Part shown: positions 18,088 through 26,548 of the stretch, piece by piece
Numbering within the stretch: the first letter of the stretch is position 1
Layout: each line of letters starts with the position of its first letter
Assembly: GCA_963715995.1 (NCBI GenBank)
Contig: OY970283.1
Coordinates: 1,550,001 to 1,614,000 of the forward strand
Source: DATBDN01 sp963715995
GTDB taxonomy: Bacteria; Actinomycetota; Thermoleophilia; Solirubrobacterales; Thermoleophilaceae
DNA length: 64,000 nt
Reading direction: 5' to 3'
Made by a program: the position numbers and the translations under genes
Notes under the pieces: generated by a model
What the model was told of the DNA's origin: nothing
The model's input: only the letters and a program-made list of their open reading frames with translations
The model's database searches: none

Positions 18088-19518
18088 GTGAGCCGTGGTA
18101 ACCAGTCGAGGGACGTGCCTTTCCGCCCCCGCTCAGTAACGGTCTGGATTGCCGTCGTGGTCGGCACGGCCACGGTGCTGATCGCGCTCGTCTCGCGCGT
18201 GCGCTTCGCCTACACCGGCGTGGGCGCACACGTGATGATCGCGACGGCCATCGCGCTCATCGGGGCGCTGGCCGCCGGACTGGTCGTGGCACGTTTTCGC
18301 CGCAGCCGGCGCACCCAGGACCTGGCGCTGGCCCTCGCGCTGGTGGTGCTCTCGGGGTCCGAGCTGTGCCTGTCGGCGCTGCCGGCGGCGCTCGGGCAGA
18401 TCGACTCCAACTTCGTGGCCTGGGCCCCGTTCGCCGGGCGGGTCGTGGGCGCCCTGCTGTTCGCGCTGTCGGTGGCCGTCCCGGACCGCCTGGTGCCACG
18501 CCCGCGGCGGGCGGCATGGACGATGGTCGCCCTCGGGCTCGCGATCGTCGGCGCGGTGGCCGCAATCGTGGCGTGGCTCGCGCCGGGCTGGGGCGACCCG
18601 CTGCGCGACAACCTGCTTCCGCGCGCATCCGACTCGCCGCACCTATCGGCCGAGACGGTCGAGCTCGTTCTGCTCGGTGTCGTCTTCGCGCTCTACGTGC
18701 TCGCCACGCTCGGTTTCGTCGCCCGGGCTGAGCGCACCCGCGACGAGCTGTTCGGCTGGTTCGCCTTCGCGTGCCCGTTCGGCGCGGGTGCCGCTGCGAA
18801 CTACTTCCTGTTCCCGTCGCTCTACCCGGGCTGGGTCTACACGGGCGATGTCCTGCGCCTGGGCTTCTACGTGATGCTCGCGGCAGGCGCCGCGCGCCAG
18901 ATCGCGGCCTGGCAGGCGGAGCTGGCCGCCACCGTTGCCTCGGGCGAGCGCAGGCGGATCGCGCGCGACATCCACGACGGGCTCGCGCAGGAGCTCGCGT
19001 TCATCGTCGGGCAGCTGCGCTCGCTCGTGGAGCACAGCGGCGAGGGCAGCCCGTTCCCGCCGATCGCCGCGGCCGCGGAGCGGGCGCTCGACGAGTCGCG
19101 CACGGCGATCGCGGCTCTCAGCCGCGGCGCGGACGACCCGCTCGACGTCGCGCTGGCGCAGGCGGCGGAGGACGTGGCGGGGCGAAGCGGCACCCATCTG
19201 CGCTTCGATCTGGAGACCGACGTGCACGTTGCGCCAGAGTTGCGCGAGGATCTGGCCCGGATCGTCCGCGAAGCGGTGTCGAATGCCGCGCGCCACGGAC
19301 AGGCTGCAAACGTGACGGTCGCCCTATCGAACATGGATGGAATACGCGTGAGCGTGATCGACGACGGAATCGGCTTCGACCCCGAGGCGCCACGCCGGCG
19401 TGGCTTCGGGCTGACCAGCATGCGCGAGCGCGCGGAGCTGCGCGGGGGCACCTGTGCGGTGCGCTCGCAGCCCGGCGAGGGCACGGAGGTCGAGGTGGTC
19501 GTACGTGAGCTCGTCTGA
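18088..19518 (+). CDS. NarL-type sensor histidine kinase (HisKA_3)
   Basis: 476 residues. The N-terminal half (about residues 12-275) holds seven or eight hydrophobic segments forming an integral membrane sensor with no recognisable extracytoplasmic domain. The kinase core starts with RRRIARDIHDGLAQELAF (phospho-acceptor His near 297), the HisKA_3 dimerisation helix, then HATPase_c with REAVSNAARHGQAANVTV (N box), DDGIGFDPEAP and RRGFGLTSMRERAEL. This is the NarX/DegS-like class that pairs with LuxR-type regulators, and such a regulator gene follows, overlapping by 14 bases. The GTG at 18088 was used. Confidence 0.9.
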   Translation: MSRGNQSRDVPFRPRSVTVWIAVVVGTATVLIALVSRVRFAYTGVGAHVMIATAIALIGALAAGLVVARFRRSRRTQDLALALALVVLSGSELCLSALPAALGQIDSNFVAWAPFAGRVVGALLFALSVAVPDRLVPRPRRAAWTMVALGLAIVGAVAAIVAWLAPGWGDPLRDNLLPRASDSPHLSAETVELVLLGVVFALYVLATLGFVARAERTRDELFGWFAFACPFGAGAAANYFLFPSLYPGWVYTGDVLRLGFYVMLAAGAARQIAAWQAELAATVASGERRRIARDIHDGLAQELAFIVGQLRSLVEHSGEGSPFPPIAAAAERALDESRTAIAALSRGADDPLDVALAQAAEDVAGRSGTHLRFDLETDVHVAPELREDLARIVREAVSNAARHGQAANVTVALSNMDGIRVSVIDDGIGFDPEAPRRRGFGLTSMRERAELRGGTCAVRSQPGEGTEVEVVVRELV

Positions 19519-20194
19519 GGGGATCACCGTCCTGCTGGCCGACGACCACGCCGCGGTCCGGGCGGGGATCCGGATGGCGCTCGACGGCGAGGGCTTCCGC
19601 GTGGTCGGCGAGGCTGCCGACGGACCCGCCGCCGTCGCGACGGCGCTGGAGTTCGAGCCCGACCTCGTCCTGCTCGACGTGAACATGCCCGGCAGCGGCA
19701 TCAAGGCCGCCGAGGAGATCGTCCAGGCCCTCCCGGGCACCACTGTCGTGATGCTGACCGTGTCGCGCAGCGACGACGATCTGTTCGCCGCGCTGAGGGC
19801 CGGAGCGTCCGGCTACCTCCTCAAGGACACCGACCCGAGCCGGCTGCCGTTCGCCCTGCGCGGCGTGCTCGAGGGCGAGGCGGCGCTGCCGCGCGGGCTC
19901 GTGGCGCGGCTGATCGAAGAGTTCCGCACCCGTGGCAAGCGGCGCCGCCTCCCCCTGATGCGCCAGCGCGGCATCGAGCTGACCGAGCGTGAGTGGGAGG
20001 TTCTCGACTTCCTGCACGATCGGCTCTCGACGGCCCAGATCGCGGAGCGGATGTCGATCTCGCCGGTGACCGTGCGCCGCCACGTCTCCGAGATCCTCAA
20101 GAAACTGCGGGTATCGAGCCGGGAAGAGGCGGTCCAGCTCCTCGGGGACGGCGGGCCCGGTGACAGCAATGAACCAGTGCCGTTCAAGCCGTGA
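19505..20194 (+). CDS. NarL/FixJ-family response regulator
   Basis: 229 residues: receiver (about 8-125) plus LuxR-type helix-turn-helix (about 155-220). Seen: acidic pocket LLADDHAAVRAG, phospho-acceptor Asp in VLLDVNMPG, the conserved Lys in GYLLKDTDPS, and ELTEREWEVLDFL...STAQIAERMSISPVTVRRHVSEIL. Trp replaces the usual Arg/Glu after the TEREW turn (most relatives read TxREREVL). The GTG at 19505, inside the kinase's last codons, is chosen because translation then begins SSSEGITVLLADDH. Cognate regulator of the preceding kinase; target genes unknown. Confidence 0.9.
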   Translation: MSSSEGITVLLADDHAAVRAGIRMALDGEGFRVVGEAADGPAAVATALEFEPDLVLLDVNMPGSGIKAAEEIVQALPGTTVVMLTVSRSDDDLFAALRAGASGYLLKDTDPSRLPFALRGVLEGEAALPRGLVARLIEEFRTRGKRRRLPLMRQRGIELTEREWEVLDFLHDRLSTAQIAERMSISPVTVRRHVSEILKKLRVSSREEAVQLLGDGGPGDSNEPVPFKP

Positions 20195-20230
20195 ACGCGC
20201 GATCGGACTCCGAGGACTATGGCTAATTCC

Positions 20231-20260
20231 TTGCCAGTGGGTAAAGCTCTGACATAGGGT
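20231..20260 (+). promoter_or_regulatory. candidate -35/-10 promoter
   Basis: TTGCCA (20231-20236) and TAGGGT (20255-20260) with an 18-base spacer, 37 bases before the ATG of the coiled-coil protein gene at 20298. Confidence 0.4.
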
Positions 20261-20297
20261 CGCCCGACGGGGCGGTGCCGCCTCAGCCTGGACACTC

Positions 20298-20669
20298 ATG
20301 GATCAAGACGCAGCCGACCTCTACGAACGCCTTCGCATAACGAGCGAGCGTGCCGACGCGGGCCGGGTCAAGATCGCGGACGAGATCGAGTACATCCTGA
20401 CCGAGGGTTACGCCTACGCGCTCAACCTCGAGCTGCGCCCGCAGCGGATCGAAAAGCGCATCGTCGCGCTGGTCACCGCGGGCGAGACCGACAGCGAGGA
20501 GCTGCATCAGCTCGCTCGCCAGAAGCTCGACACCGATCGCGAGCTCGTCGGGCTGCGCGAGATCCTCAGCAAGCTCCAGGAGCACTGCGACGCGCTGAAG
20601 GCCGAGGGCCGCGTCGCGATGCCGGAACGCGAGCTGGCGCGCCCGGCAGAGCCCCCCGACTCGACCTGA
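20298..20669 (+). CDS. hypothetical coiled-coil protein, 123 residues
   Basis: Not recognised. A highly charged, almost wholly helical cytoplasmic protein (MDQDAADLYERLRITSERAD...). Two stretches with heptad-like Leu spacing (about residues 5-45 and 68-105) suggest a helical hairpin or coiled-coil dimer. No catalytic motif, signal or membrane segment. It lies between a NarL-type pair and a convergent orphan NarL-type regulator; the stop codons are only 4 bases apart. The ATG at 20298 is the only plausible start after the upstream promoter-like element. A role in signalling is guesswork. Confidence 0.6.
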   Translation: MDQDAADLYERLRITSERADAGRVKIADEIEYILTEGYAYALNLELRPQRIEKRIVALVTAGETDSEELHQLARQKLDTDRELVGLREILSKLQEHCDALKAEGRVAMPERELARPAEPPDST

Positions 20670-20672
20670 GGC

Positions 20673-21332
20673 CTAGACCAGGCCGGTCCGGACCGCGTAG
20701 ACCGCTGCCTGGATGCGGTTCTCGATCTGCAGCTTGAGCAGGATCGAGGAGATGTGGTTCTTCACCGTGCTCGGGCTGATGAACAGCGTCCGGCCGATCT
20801 CGGCGTTGTCCATGCCCGACGAGAGCAGGCGCAGCACCTCGATCTCACGATCGGTCAGCGAGGCTGACGCAGGGTCTGGGACGGTTGGGCGCACGGGCGA
20901 CTCGCGCACGCGCTCGAGCAGCTTTGCGGCGACCGACGGCGACAGCAGCGCGTCGCCGCGGGCGGCGGCGGCGATGCCGGCCACGATCTCCTGGGTGGTC
21001 GCGCTCTTGAGCAGGTAGCCACAGGCGCCCGCCAGCACGGCCTCGGTGATGTCGGGCGACGCGGACGAGACCGTCAGCATGATCACGCGCGTGAGCGGGG
21101 CGAGCGTCGCGATCTGGCGCGCGGCGTCGATGCCGCTCACGCCCGGCATGTTGAGGTCCATGATCACCACGTTCGGGTGCTTCTCCTCGACCAGGCGGAC
21201 GGCCGACTCGCCGTCGGCAGCCTCGCCGACGATGTCGATGCCCGCTTCGAGCAGCAGGCCGCGAAGTCCGGCGCGGTAGATCTCGTGGTCGTCGACGAGC
21301 AGTACGCGCGGGCTAACTGGGGGGTCCGCCAT
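20673..21332 (-). CDS. NarL/FixJ-family response regulator, orphan
   Basis: 219 residues: receiver then LuxR-type helix-turn-helix. Seen: VLLVDDHEIYRAGLRGLL, phospho-acceptor in VVIMDLNMPGVSG, Lys in GYLLKSATTQE, and ASLTDREIEVLRLLSSGMDNAEIGRTLFISPSTVKNHI. The ATG at 21332 is chosen because TAGACT ends 8 bases upstream; a longer form from 21392 would add a non-conserved head. No kinase is adjacent on this strand, so the partner is either the NarX-like kinase at 18088 or one elsewhere. Divergent from tig. Confidence 0.9.
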   Translation of the reverse strand: MADPPVSPRVLLVDDHEIYRAGLRGLLLEAGIDIVGEAADGESAVRLVEEKHPNVVIMDLNMPGVSGIDAARQIATLAPLTRVIMLTVSSASPDITEAVLAGACGYLLKSATTQEIVAGIAAAARGDALLSPSVAAKLLERVRESPVRPTVPDPASASLTDREIEVLRLLSSGMDNAEIGRTLFISPSTVKNHISSILLKLQIENRIQAAVYAVRTGLV

Positions 21333-21340
21333 TGCCCGTG

Positions 21341-21346
21341 AGTCTA
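21341..21346 (-). promoter_or_regulatory. leaderless -10 hexamer TAGACT
   Basis: On the minus strand TAGACT ends 8 bases before the ATG of the orphan response regulator; no Shine-Dalgarno in the gap. Confidence 0.5.
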
Positions 21347-21476
21347 CGTCTGGCGCGGGACGCCAGGTAGAGAATCCACAGCTGCGCGACATCGGCGAGC
21401 GTTCCGTACAGATGGCCCACCGGACCGGTGTAGATCCAGGCCGTGAAGCGCTTCCGGGGCGGCACCTTGGTCACGC

Positions 21477-21482
21477 TATCGT
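21477..21482 (+). promoter_or_regulatory. leaderless -10 hexamer TATCGT
   Basis: TATCGT ends 9 bases before the tig ATG; the gap (GGCCGCCCC) has no ribosome-binding site. Confidence 0.5.
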
Positions 21483-21491
21483 GGCCGCCCC

Positions 21492-22847
21492 ATGCCAGTT
21501 TCCACCAGCACCACGGACCTCGGCGACTCGAAAGTCCGCCTCGACGTGGAGGTGCCTGGCGACGCTGTCGAGCGCGAGCTCCAGCGGGTGGCGCAGGCCG
21601 CCGGCCAGGACATGAAGATCGCCGGCTTCCGCAAGGGCAAGGTTCCGCCGCAGGTCGTGATCCAGCACCTTGGTCGCGCGGCGCTGCTCGACGAGGCCAT
21701 CCGCCACGGCATGGCGGACTGGTACGAGGAGGCCGTCAACGACGCCGGCATCGCAGCCGTCGGCCACCCCAAGGTCGACATCGGCGACGTGCCCGAGGCC
21801 AAGGGGAGCGCGCTCAGGTTCACCGTCGAGGTGGCCGTGCGCCCGACCGCCACGCTCGGCGAGTGGAAGGGCGTCGAGGCGCCCAAGCGCGAGCCCGAGG
21901 CGGCGCCGGAGGCGATCGAGGCCGAGCTGGAGCGCCTGCGCGAGGCGCTCGCCTCGCTCGAGCCCGTGGAGCGCGAGGCGCAGGAGGGCGACTTCCTGGT
22001 GCTCGACTACACGGGCTTCGTGGGCGACGAGCCGTTCGCGGGCGGCGAGGGCCGCGGGCAGACGATCGAGCTCGGCGCGGGCCGCCTGATCCCCGGCTTC
22101 GAGGACCAGCTCGTGGGCGCGCAGCCCGGCGAGGAGCGGACGCTGAACGTGCGCTTCCCCGACGACTACGGCGCCGAGGAGCTTGCCGGGCAGGACGCGC
22201 GCTTCGAGGCGAGCGTCAAGGAGGTGCGCGAGAAGCGCATGCCCGAGCTCGGCGACGACTTTGCGAACGAGGCCGGCGGCTTCGACACGCTCGGCGAGCT
22301 GCGCGAGGACATCGAGCGGCGCCTGCGCGAGGCGGACGAGCGCGGCGCCGACCGCGAGTTCCGCGAGGCCGCGCTCGACGCCGTCGTGGCGAACGCGACG
22401 ATCGACGTGCCCGAGGATGTCGTCCACGGGAAGGCGCACGACATCTGGCACCAGATGGAGCACCGGCTGCGCCACCAGGGCATCGACCCGGCGCAGTACC
22501 TGGCCATCACGGGCAAGTCCGAGGAGGACCTGATCAAGGAGGCCGAGCCGGACGCCGAGAAGTCATTGCGCCGCGAGGCGGTGCTCGCGGCGATCGTCGA
22601 GGCGGAGAAGATCGAGGCAAGCGACGACGAGCTGATCGACGCCATGCGCGATGCCACGCCCGGCGCCGACGAGCAGCAGATGCGCAAGGCGCTCGCCGAG
22701 CTCGAGAAGGACGGCAGGCTGGCCGTCCTGCGCGAGGACGTCGCGATGCGCAAGGCGGTCGACCTCGTGGCCGAGCACGCGAAGCCGATCGAGCCCTCGC
22801 TGGCGGAGGCCCGCGGCAAGATCTGGAAGCCCGGCGACCCCGAATAG
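21492..22847 (+). CDS. tig: trigger factor (ribosome-associated chaperone / prolyl isomerase)
   Basis: 451 residues. Binds the ribosome exit site and shields nascent chains. Domains: N-terminal ribosome-binding domain (about 1-115) with the signature GFRKGKVPPQVV near residue 45; FKBP-type PPIase domain (about 160-245, EGDFLVLDYTGFVGDEPF...LIPGFEDQLVGAQPGE); helical C-terminal chaperone arms (about 250-430). Starts at ATG 21492 with a -10-like hexamer 9 bases upstream. clpP and clpX follow on the same strand, the common tig-clpP-clpX order. Confidence 0.96.
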   Translation: MPVSTSTTDLGDSKVRLDVEVPGDAVERELQRVAQAAGQDMKIAGFRKGKVPPQVVIQHLGRAALLDEAIRHGMADWYEEAVNDAGIAAVGHPKVDIGDVPEAKGSALRFTVEVAVRPTATLGEWKGVEAPKREPEAAPEAIEAELERLREALASLEPVEREAQEGDFLVLDYTGFVGDEPFAGGEGRGQTIELGAGRLIPGFEDQLVGAQPGEERTLNVRFPDDYGAEELAGQDARFEASVKEVREKRMPELGDDFANEAGGFDTLGELREDIERRLREADERGADREFREAALDAVVANATIDVPEDVVHGKAHDIWHQMEHRLRHQGIDPAQYLAITGKSEEDLIKEAEPDAEKSLRREAVLAAIVEAEKIEASDDELIDAMRDATPGADEQQMRKALAELEKDGRLAVLREDVAMRKAVDLVAEHAKPIEPSLAEARGKIWKPGDPE

Positions 22848-22856
22848 GGCTCCCGG

Positions 22857-22862
22857 TACGCT
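22857..22862 (+). promoter_or_regulatory. -10-like hexamer TACGCT, leadered type
   Basis: TACGCT 48 bases before the clpP ATG, in the 63-base gap after tig; suggests clpP has its own promoter with a leader. Confidence 0.3.
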
Positions 22863-22910
22863 GGAATTGAAGGAATCCGAACCGTCCTAGCCAATGAGAG
22901 CGAGATCCTG

Positions 22911-23495
22911 ATGAGCCCCCTGGTCCCGATGGTCGTAGAGCAGACGTCGCGCGGTGAACGTGCGTTCGACATCTACTCGCGGCTGCTCAACGAGCGAATC
23001 ATCTTCCTCGGCACGCCCGTGACAGATGACATCGCGAACCTGATCGTGGCCCAGCTCATCCACCTGGAGTCGGAGGACCCTGACAAGGACATCTCGCTGT
23101 ACGTCAACTCGCCTGGCGGGTCGGTGTACGCGGGTCTCGCGATCTACGACACGATGCAGTTCATCAAGCCCGACGTGCAGACCATCTGCGTCGGCATCGC
23201 GATGTCAATGGGCGCGCTGCTGCTCTCAGGCGGCGCAGAGGGCAAGCGATTTGCCCTCCCGAACGCGAAGATCCTGATCCATCAGGTCTCCTCGAGCTTC
23301 CAGGGGCAGGCGACGGACATCGAGATCCATGCGAAGGAGATCATCGACGTGCGCCGCCGGCTGGACGAGATCCTGGCCAAGCACACCGGCCAGGAACTGG
23401 AAAAGGTCGCGCGCGACACCGAGCGCGACTACTTCATGTCCGCCGAAGAGGCAAAGGAATATCACCTGATCGACCAGGTCATCTCGCACCGCTAG
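22911..23495 (+). CDS. clpP: ATP-dependent Clp protease proteolytic subunit
   Basis: 194 residues; serine peptidase that forms the two-ring barrel fed by ClpX, whose gene follows. Catalytic triad readable as Ser99 (GIAMSMGALLL), His124 (ALPNAKILIHQ) and Asp173 (ARDTERDYFMSAEEA). YVNSPGGSVYAGLAIYD (about 64-80) is the family's oxyanion loop. The nucleophile elbow reads GIAMSMGA where most ClpP have GxAASMGA. The N-terminus MSPLVPMVVEQTSRGERAFDI is typical, supporting the ATG at 22911. It lies 63 bases after tig. Confidence 0.96.
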   Translation: MSPLVPMVVEQTSRGERAFDIYSRLLNERIIFLGTPVTDDIANLIVAQLIHLESEDPDKDISLYVNSPGGSVYAGLAIYDTMQFIKPDVQTICVGIAMSMGALLLSGGAEGKRFALPNAKILIHQVSSSFQGQATDIEIHAKEIIDVRRRLDEILAKHTGQELEKVARDTERDYFMSAEEAKEYHLIDQVISHR

Positions 23496-23500
23496 CGAGG

Positions 23501-23506
23501 TACCCT
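23501..23506 (+). promoter_or_regulatory. -10-like hexamer TACCCT, leadered type
   Basis: TACCCT 22 bases before the clpX TTG, with the purine-rich GAGAGGGAGGA ribosome-binding site between. Confidence 0.35.
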
Positions 23507-23528
23507 GGGCGACAGAGAGGGAGGACTC

Positions 23529-24803
23529 TTGGCTCGCCCGACCGATTCGAACGAACAGCTCCTGTGCAGCTTCTGCGGCAAGTCACAGCGGCAGGTCAAG
23601 AAGCTGATCGCAGGGCCGGGCGTCTACATCTGCGACGAGTGCATCGATCTCTGCAACGAGATCATCGACGAGGAGCTGACCGGGCCCTCGACCTTCGACA
23701 TCGAGAACCTCCCGAAGCCCAAGGAGATCTACTCGGTCCTCCAGGAGTACGTGGTCGGTCAGGAGAACGCGAAGCGCACGCTGTCGGTGGCGGTCTACAA
23801 CCACTACAAGCGCGTGCAGATGATGCAGGCCGAAGAGGGCGAGATCGAGCTTCAGAAGTCGAACATCCTTCTGCTCGGCCCGACCGGTTGCGGCAAGACG
23901 CTGCTCGCGCAGACGCTGGCGAAGATCCTGAACGTGCCGTTCGCGATCGCCGACGCGACCGCGCTCACCGAGGCGGGCTACGTCGGCGAGGACGTCGAGA
24001 ACATCCTCCTGAAGCTGATCCAGGCCGCCGACTTCGACGTGAAGAAGGCCGAGACCGGGATCATCTACATCGACGAGGTCGACAAGATCGCGCGCAAGGC
24101 CGACAACCCGTCGATCACGCGCGACGTGTCGGGTGAGGGCGTGCAGCAGGCGCTCTTGAAGATCCTCGAGGGAACGGTCGCGTCGGTGCCGCCGCAGGGT
24201 GGGCGCAAGCACCCGCACCAGGAGTTCCTCACGATCGACACCACGAACATCCTGTTCATCTGCGGCGGGGCGTTCGCCAACCTCGACAAGGTCATCGACC
24301 GCCGCGTGGGCCACAAGGGCATCGGCTTCGGCTCCGAGGTCAAGTCCAAGCACAACAAGGACACGGGCCAGGTCTTCGAGGACGTGCTGCCCGAGGACCT
24401 CGTCGAGTACGGGCTGATCCCGGAGTTCATCGGCCGCCTGCCGGTGGTGTCGGTCATCCACCAGCTCTCGCGCGCCGACCTCGTGACGATCCTGACCGAG
24501 CCGCGCAACGCGCTCGCCAAGCAGTTCCAGCGCTTCTTCGAGTTCGACAGCATCGACCTGGTGTTCGCCGACGACTCGCTCGAGTCGATCGCCGACAAGG
24601 CGCTCGAGCGGGAGACCGGTGCGCGCGGGTTGCGCTCGATCCTCGAAGAGGTGCTGCTCGACGTGCAGTTCGAGCTCCCCTCGCGCCGCGACGTGCGCAA
24701 GTGCGTCGTAACGAAGGAGACGATCACGAAGGGGCTGAAGCCCACGCTCGTGACCGAGGCTGCGCGCGACGAGGACGAGCCGGCTGCCGCCGAGACCGCC
24801 TGA
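23529..24803 (+). CDS. clpX: ATP-dependent Clp protease ATP-binding subunit ClpX
   Basis: 424-residue AAA+ unfoldase. Seen in order: N-terminal C4 zinc domain (CSFC at 14-17 and CDEC at 36-39), Walker A GPTGCGKTLLAQ (~118-129), pore loop AGYVGEDVE, Walker B IIYIDEVDKIA, sensor regions and arginine finger, the ClpP-contact loop (VGHKGIGFGSE) and the C-terminal small domain (ERETGARGLRSILEEVL). The TTG start at 23529 is preceded by a strong GGGAGGA ribosome-binding site and yields MARPTDSNEQLLCSFCGK. A perfect hairpin (24815-24844) follows the stop. Confidence 0.97.
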   Translation: MARPTDSNEQLLCSFCGKSQRQVKKLIAGPGVYICDECIDLCNEIIDEELTGPSTFDIENLPKPKEIYSVLQEYVVGQENAKRTLSVAVYNHYKRVQMMQAEEGEIELQKSNILLLGPTGCGKTLLAQTLAKILNVPFAIADATALTEAGYVGEDVENILLKLIQAADFDVKKAETGIIYIDEVDKIARKADNPSITRDVSGEGVQQALLKILEGTVASVPPQGGRKHPHQEFLTIDTTNILFICGGAFANLDKVIDRRVGHKGIGFGSEVKSKHNKDTGQVFEDVLPEDLVEYGLIPEFIGRLPVVSVIHQLSRADLVTILTEPRNALAKQFQRFFEFDSIDLVFADDSLESIADKALERETGARGLRSILEEVLLDVQFELPSRRDVRKCVVTKETITKGLKPTLVTEAARDEDEPAAAETA

Positions 24804-24814
24804 AGCCGCGCTGC

Positions 24815-24844
24815 GCGCCGCTTCTGACACCACGTAAGCGGCGC
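24815..24844 (+). terminator. hairpin after clpX
   Basis: GCGCCGCTT (24815-24823) and AAGCGGCGC (24836-24844) form a perfect 9-bp stem with a 12-base loop just after the clpX stop. No U-tract, as usual for high-GC terminators. Confidence 0.5.
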
Positions 24845-24860
24845 CTAACACCGGCCGGGC

Positions 24861-24866
24861 TATCGT
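24861..24866 (+). promoter_or_regulatory. leaderless -10 hexamer TATCGT
   Basis: TATCGT ends 10 bases before the ATG of the first secreted repeat protein. Confidence 0.45.
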
Positions 24867-24876
24867 CGCTCGGGGT

Positions 24877-26478
24877 ATGGGGACTCTCGTTCGGCGGATC
24901 GCATCAACCACAGCTGTCGCGGCCGCGTCGCTGATCGCGGTCTCGTCGGCCTCTGCTGCCTTCGGCGTCGCGTCGTTCAACGCCGAGGTGCGCAACTCGA
25001 ACACGCCCGGTGACCTGGATACGCAGGCCGGCTCGACGCCGTTCACGGGCGTCACGGACTTCGCCTTCAACAACACGATGAACGTGCCCGATGGCAACGT
25101 GAAGGACGTCCGCGTGGACCTGCCGCCGGGGCTGATCTCGAACCCGCAGGCCACGCCCAAGTGCACCGAGGCGCAGTTCCCGAACTGCCCGTCGAACACG
25201 CAGCTCGGCACCGAGCAGCTGACCGTGTCGCCGGGAGTGACGGTGACCGAGCCCGTCTACAACATGGTCCCCAAGGCCGGCCAGCTGTCGCTCTTCTCTC
25301 TCAACACGCCGGTCGGGCGCACCGACATCGTGGGCGGCATCCGCGACACGACCGACTACGGCCTCTTCTTCACGATCAGCGACGTGCCGCAGAACGCGAA
25401 CCTGCTGCGGTCGGTGCTCACCTTCTTCGGCGACCCGCCCGCGCAGAACGGCGCCGGTGGACCGTCGTCGCCGTTCATCCGTCTGCCCACGAGCTGCAGC
25501 GGGCCGCAGACCACGCTCTTGACCGTGACCTCCTACGCGGGTGAGACCGCCACCGCCAAGGCGGTCACGCCGACCGGGGCGACGGGCTGCGACGCGCTGC
25601 CGTTCATGCCGAAGCTCGTGGCCACGACGTTCGCCGCCGGCGTCGGCAAGCCGGCCGGCTTGACCGTGAAGCTGACGCAGACCCCCTCCGAGGCCAACGT
25701 CAGCTCCGTTCGCGTGACGCTTCCCTCGCAGCTGGGCGTGCGGATCGCCAACCTGCAGCACGCGTGTCCCGAGGCCACGTTCAACGCGGGCCCCACCACC
25801 TGCCCCGCCAACTCACGCGTGGGCAGCGTGAGCGCGATCACTCCGCTGCTCGCCACGCAGATGACGGGCGACGTGTACCTGGAGGCGCATCAGGCGGGCA
25901 AGCTGCCGACCCTCGAGGCAATCCTGCGCGCTCCGGGGGTGCAGGTGCACCTGACCAGCACGATCGACCTGTCGCACGGGATCACGTCCACCTTCAACGG
26001 GATTCCCGACGTGCCGATCAGCGAGTTCGTGCTCACGCTCGACGCCGGCGCCGACTCCGCCCTCGCGGCGAGCAGCGACCTCTGCGCGCAGGCGCTCGAC
26101 GCCACGTCCACGATCATCGGCCAGAACGGCAAGTCGGTCGACGCCACGGAGCCCGTCGGGGTCGCCGGCTGCAGCGTGAAGATCGCTACGGCGAAGGCCG
26201 GCTCGCGGACGGTCAAGGTCACGGTCCACTCGCCCGCGCCGGGCAGGGTCCGGGTCACCGGCAAGGGCCTGGCCGCGCGCACGATCACGGTGAACGGACA
26301 GGGTCTGCGCAGCATGCGGCTGAAGCTGACCCGCGCGGGCGCGAAGTCGCTCGAGCGGCGTCACAAGCTGCTGGTTCGCATCACCGCTTCCTACGCGCCA
26401 ACTGCGGGCACCAGCGCCGGCGGCCAGGCCGTGAAGGCGTCGGCGTCGCACAAGCGCGTCGTGTTCCGCAAGCGCTGA
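24877..26478 (+). CDS. secreted modular protein, short paralogue
   Basis: 533 residues, function unknown. A signal peptide is clear (MGTLVRRIAST then a hydrophobic Ala/Val core ending SSASAAFG). The mature part is Thr/Pro/Gly-rich and beta-like, with cysteine-bearing modules: an N-terminal module (FGVASFNAEV...PPGLISNPQATPKC...CPSNTQLGT) and a C-terminal module (TGCDALPFMPKL...CPANSRVGS...GDVYLEAH...PDVPISEFVLTL), then a basic C-terminal domain ending KRVVFRKR. Both modules recur in the longer neighbour. The repeated CP..S.VG...VYL and PDVP pattern resembles repeat families I associate with Thermoleophilia. Cell-surface or matrix role is inference. Confidence 0.75.
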   Translation: MGTLVRRIASTTAVAAASLIAVSSASAAFGVASFNAEVRNSNTPGDLDTQAGSTPFTGVTDFAFNNTMNVPDGNVKDVRVDLPPGLISNPQATPKCTEAQFPNCPSNTQLGTEQLTVSPGVTVTEPVYNMVPKAGQLSLFSLNTPVGRTDIVGGIRDTTDYGLFFTISDVPQNANLLRSVLTFFGDPPAQNGAGGPSSPFIRLPTSCSGPQTTLLTVTSYAGETATAKAVTPTGATGCDALPFMPKLVATTFAAGVGKPAGLTVKLTQTPSEANVSSVRVTLPSQLGVRIANLQHACPEATFNAGPTTCPANSRVGSVSAITPLLATQMTGDVYLEAHQAGKLPTLEAILRAPGVQVHLTSTIDLSHGITSTFNGIPDVPISEFVLTLDAGADSALAASSDLCAQALDATSTIIGQNGKSVDATEPVGVAGCSVKIATAKAGSRTVKVTVHSPAPGRVRVTGKGLAARTITVNGQGLRSMRLKLTRAGAKSLERRHKLLVRITASYAPTAGTSAGGQAVKASASHKRVVFRKR

Positions 26479-26510
26479 GCAGTCTGCGGCGAATGGGCGG
26501 TGTGACCCCG

Positions 26511-26516
26511 TAAGCT
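26511..26516 (+). promoter_or_regulatory. -10-like hexamer TAAGCT, leadered type
   Basis: TAAGCT 32 bases before the ATG at 26549; AGGGGAGGG (26531-26539) supplies a ribosome-binding site. Confidence 0.35.
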
Positions 26517-26548
26517 CGGGTCAACCTGGCAGGGGAGGGTTGGACTCG

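Noticed and set aside
24804..24876. A small gene between clpX and the secreted protein.
   Set aside because: The 73 bases hold a 9-bp hairpin and a -10-like hexamer; no frame of useful length.
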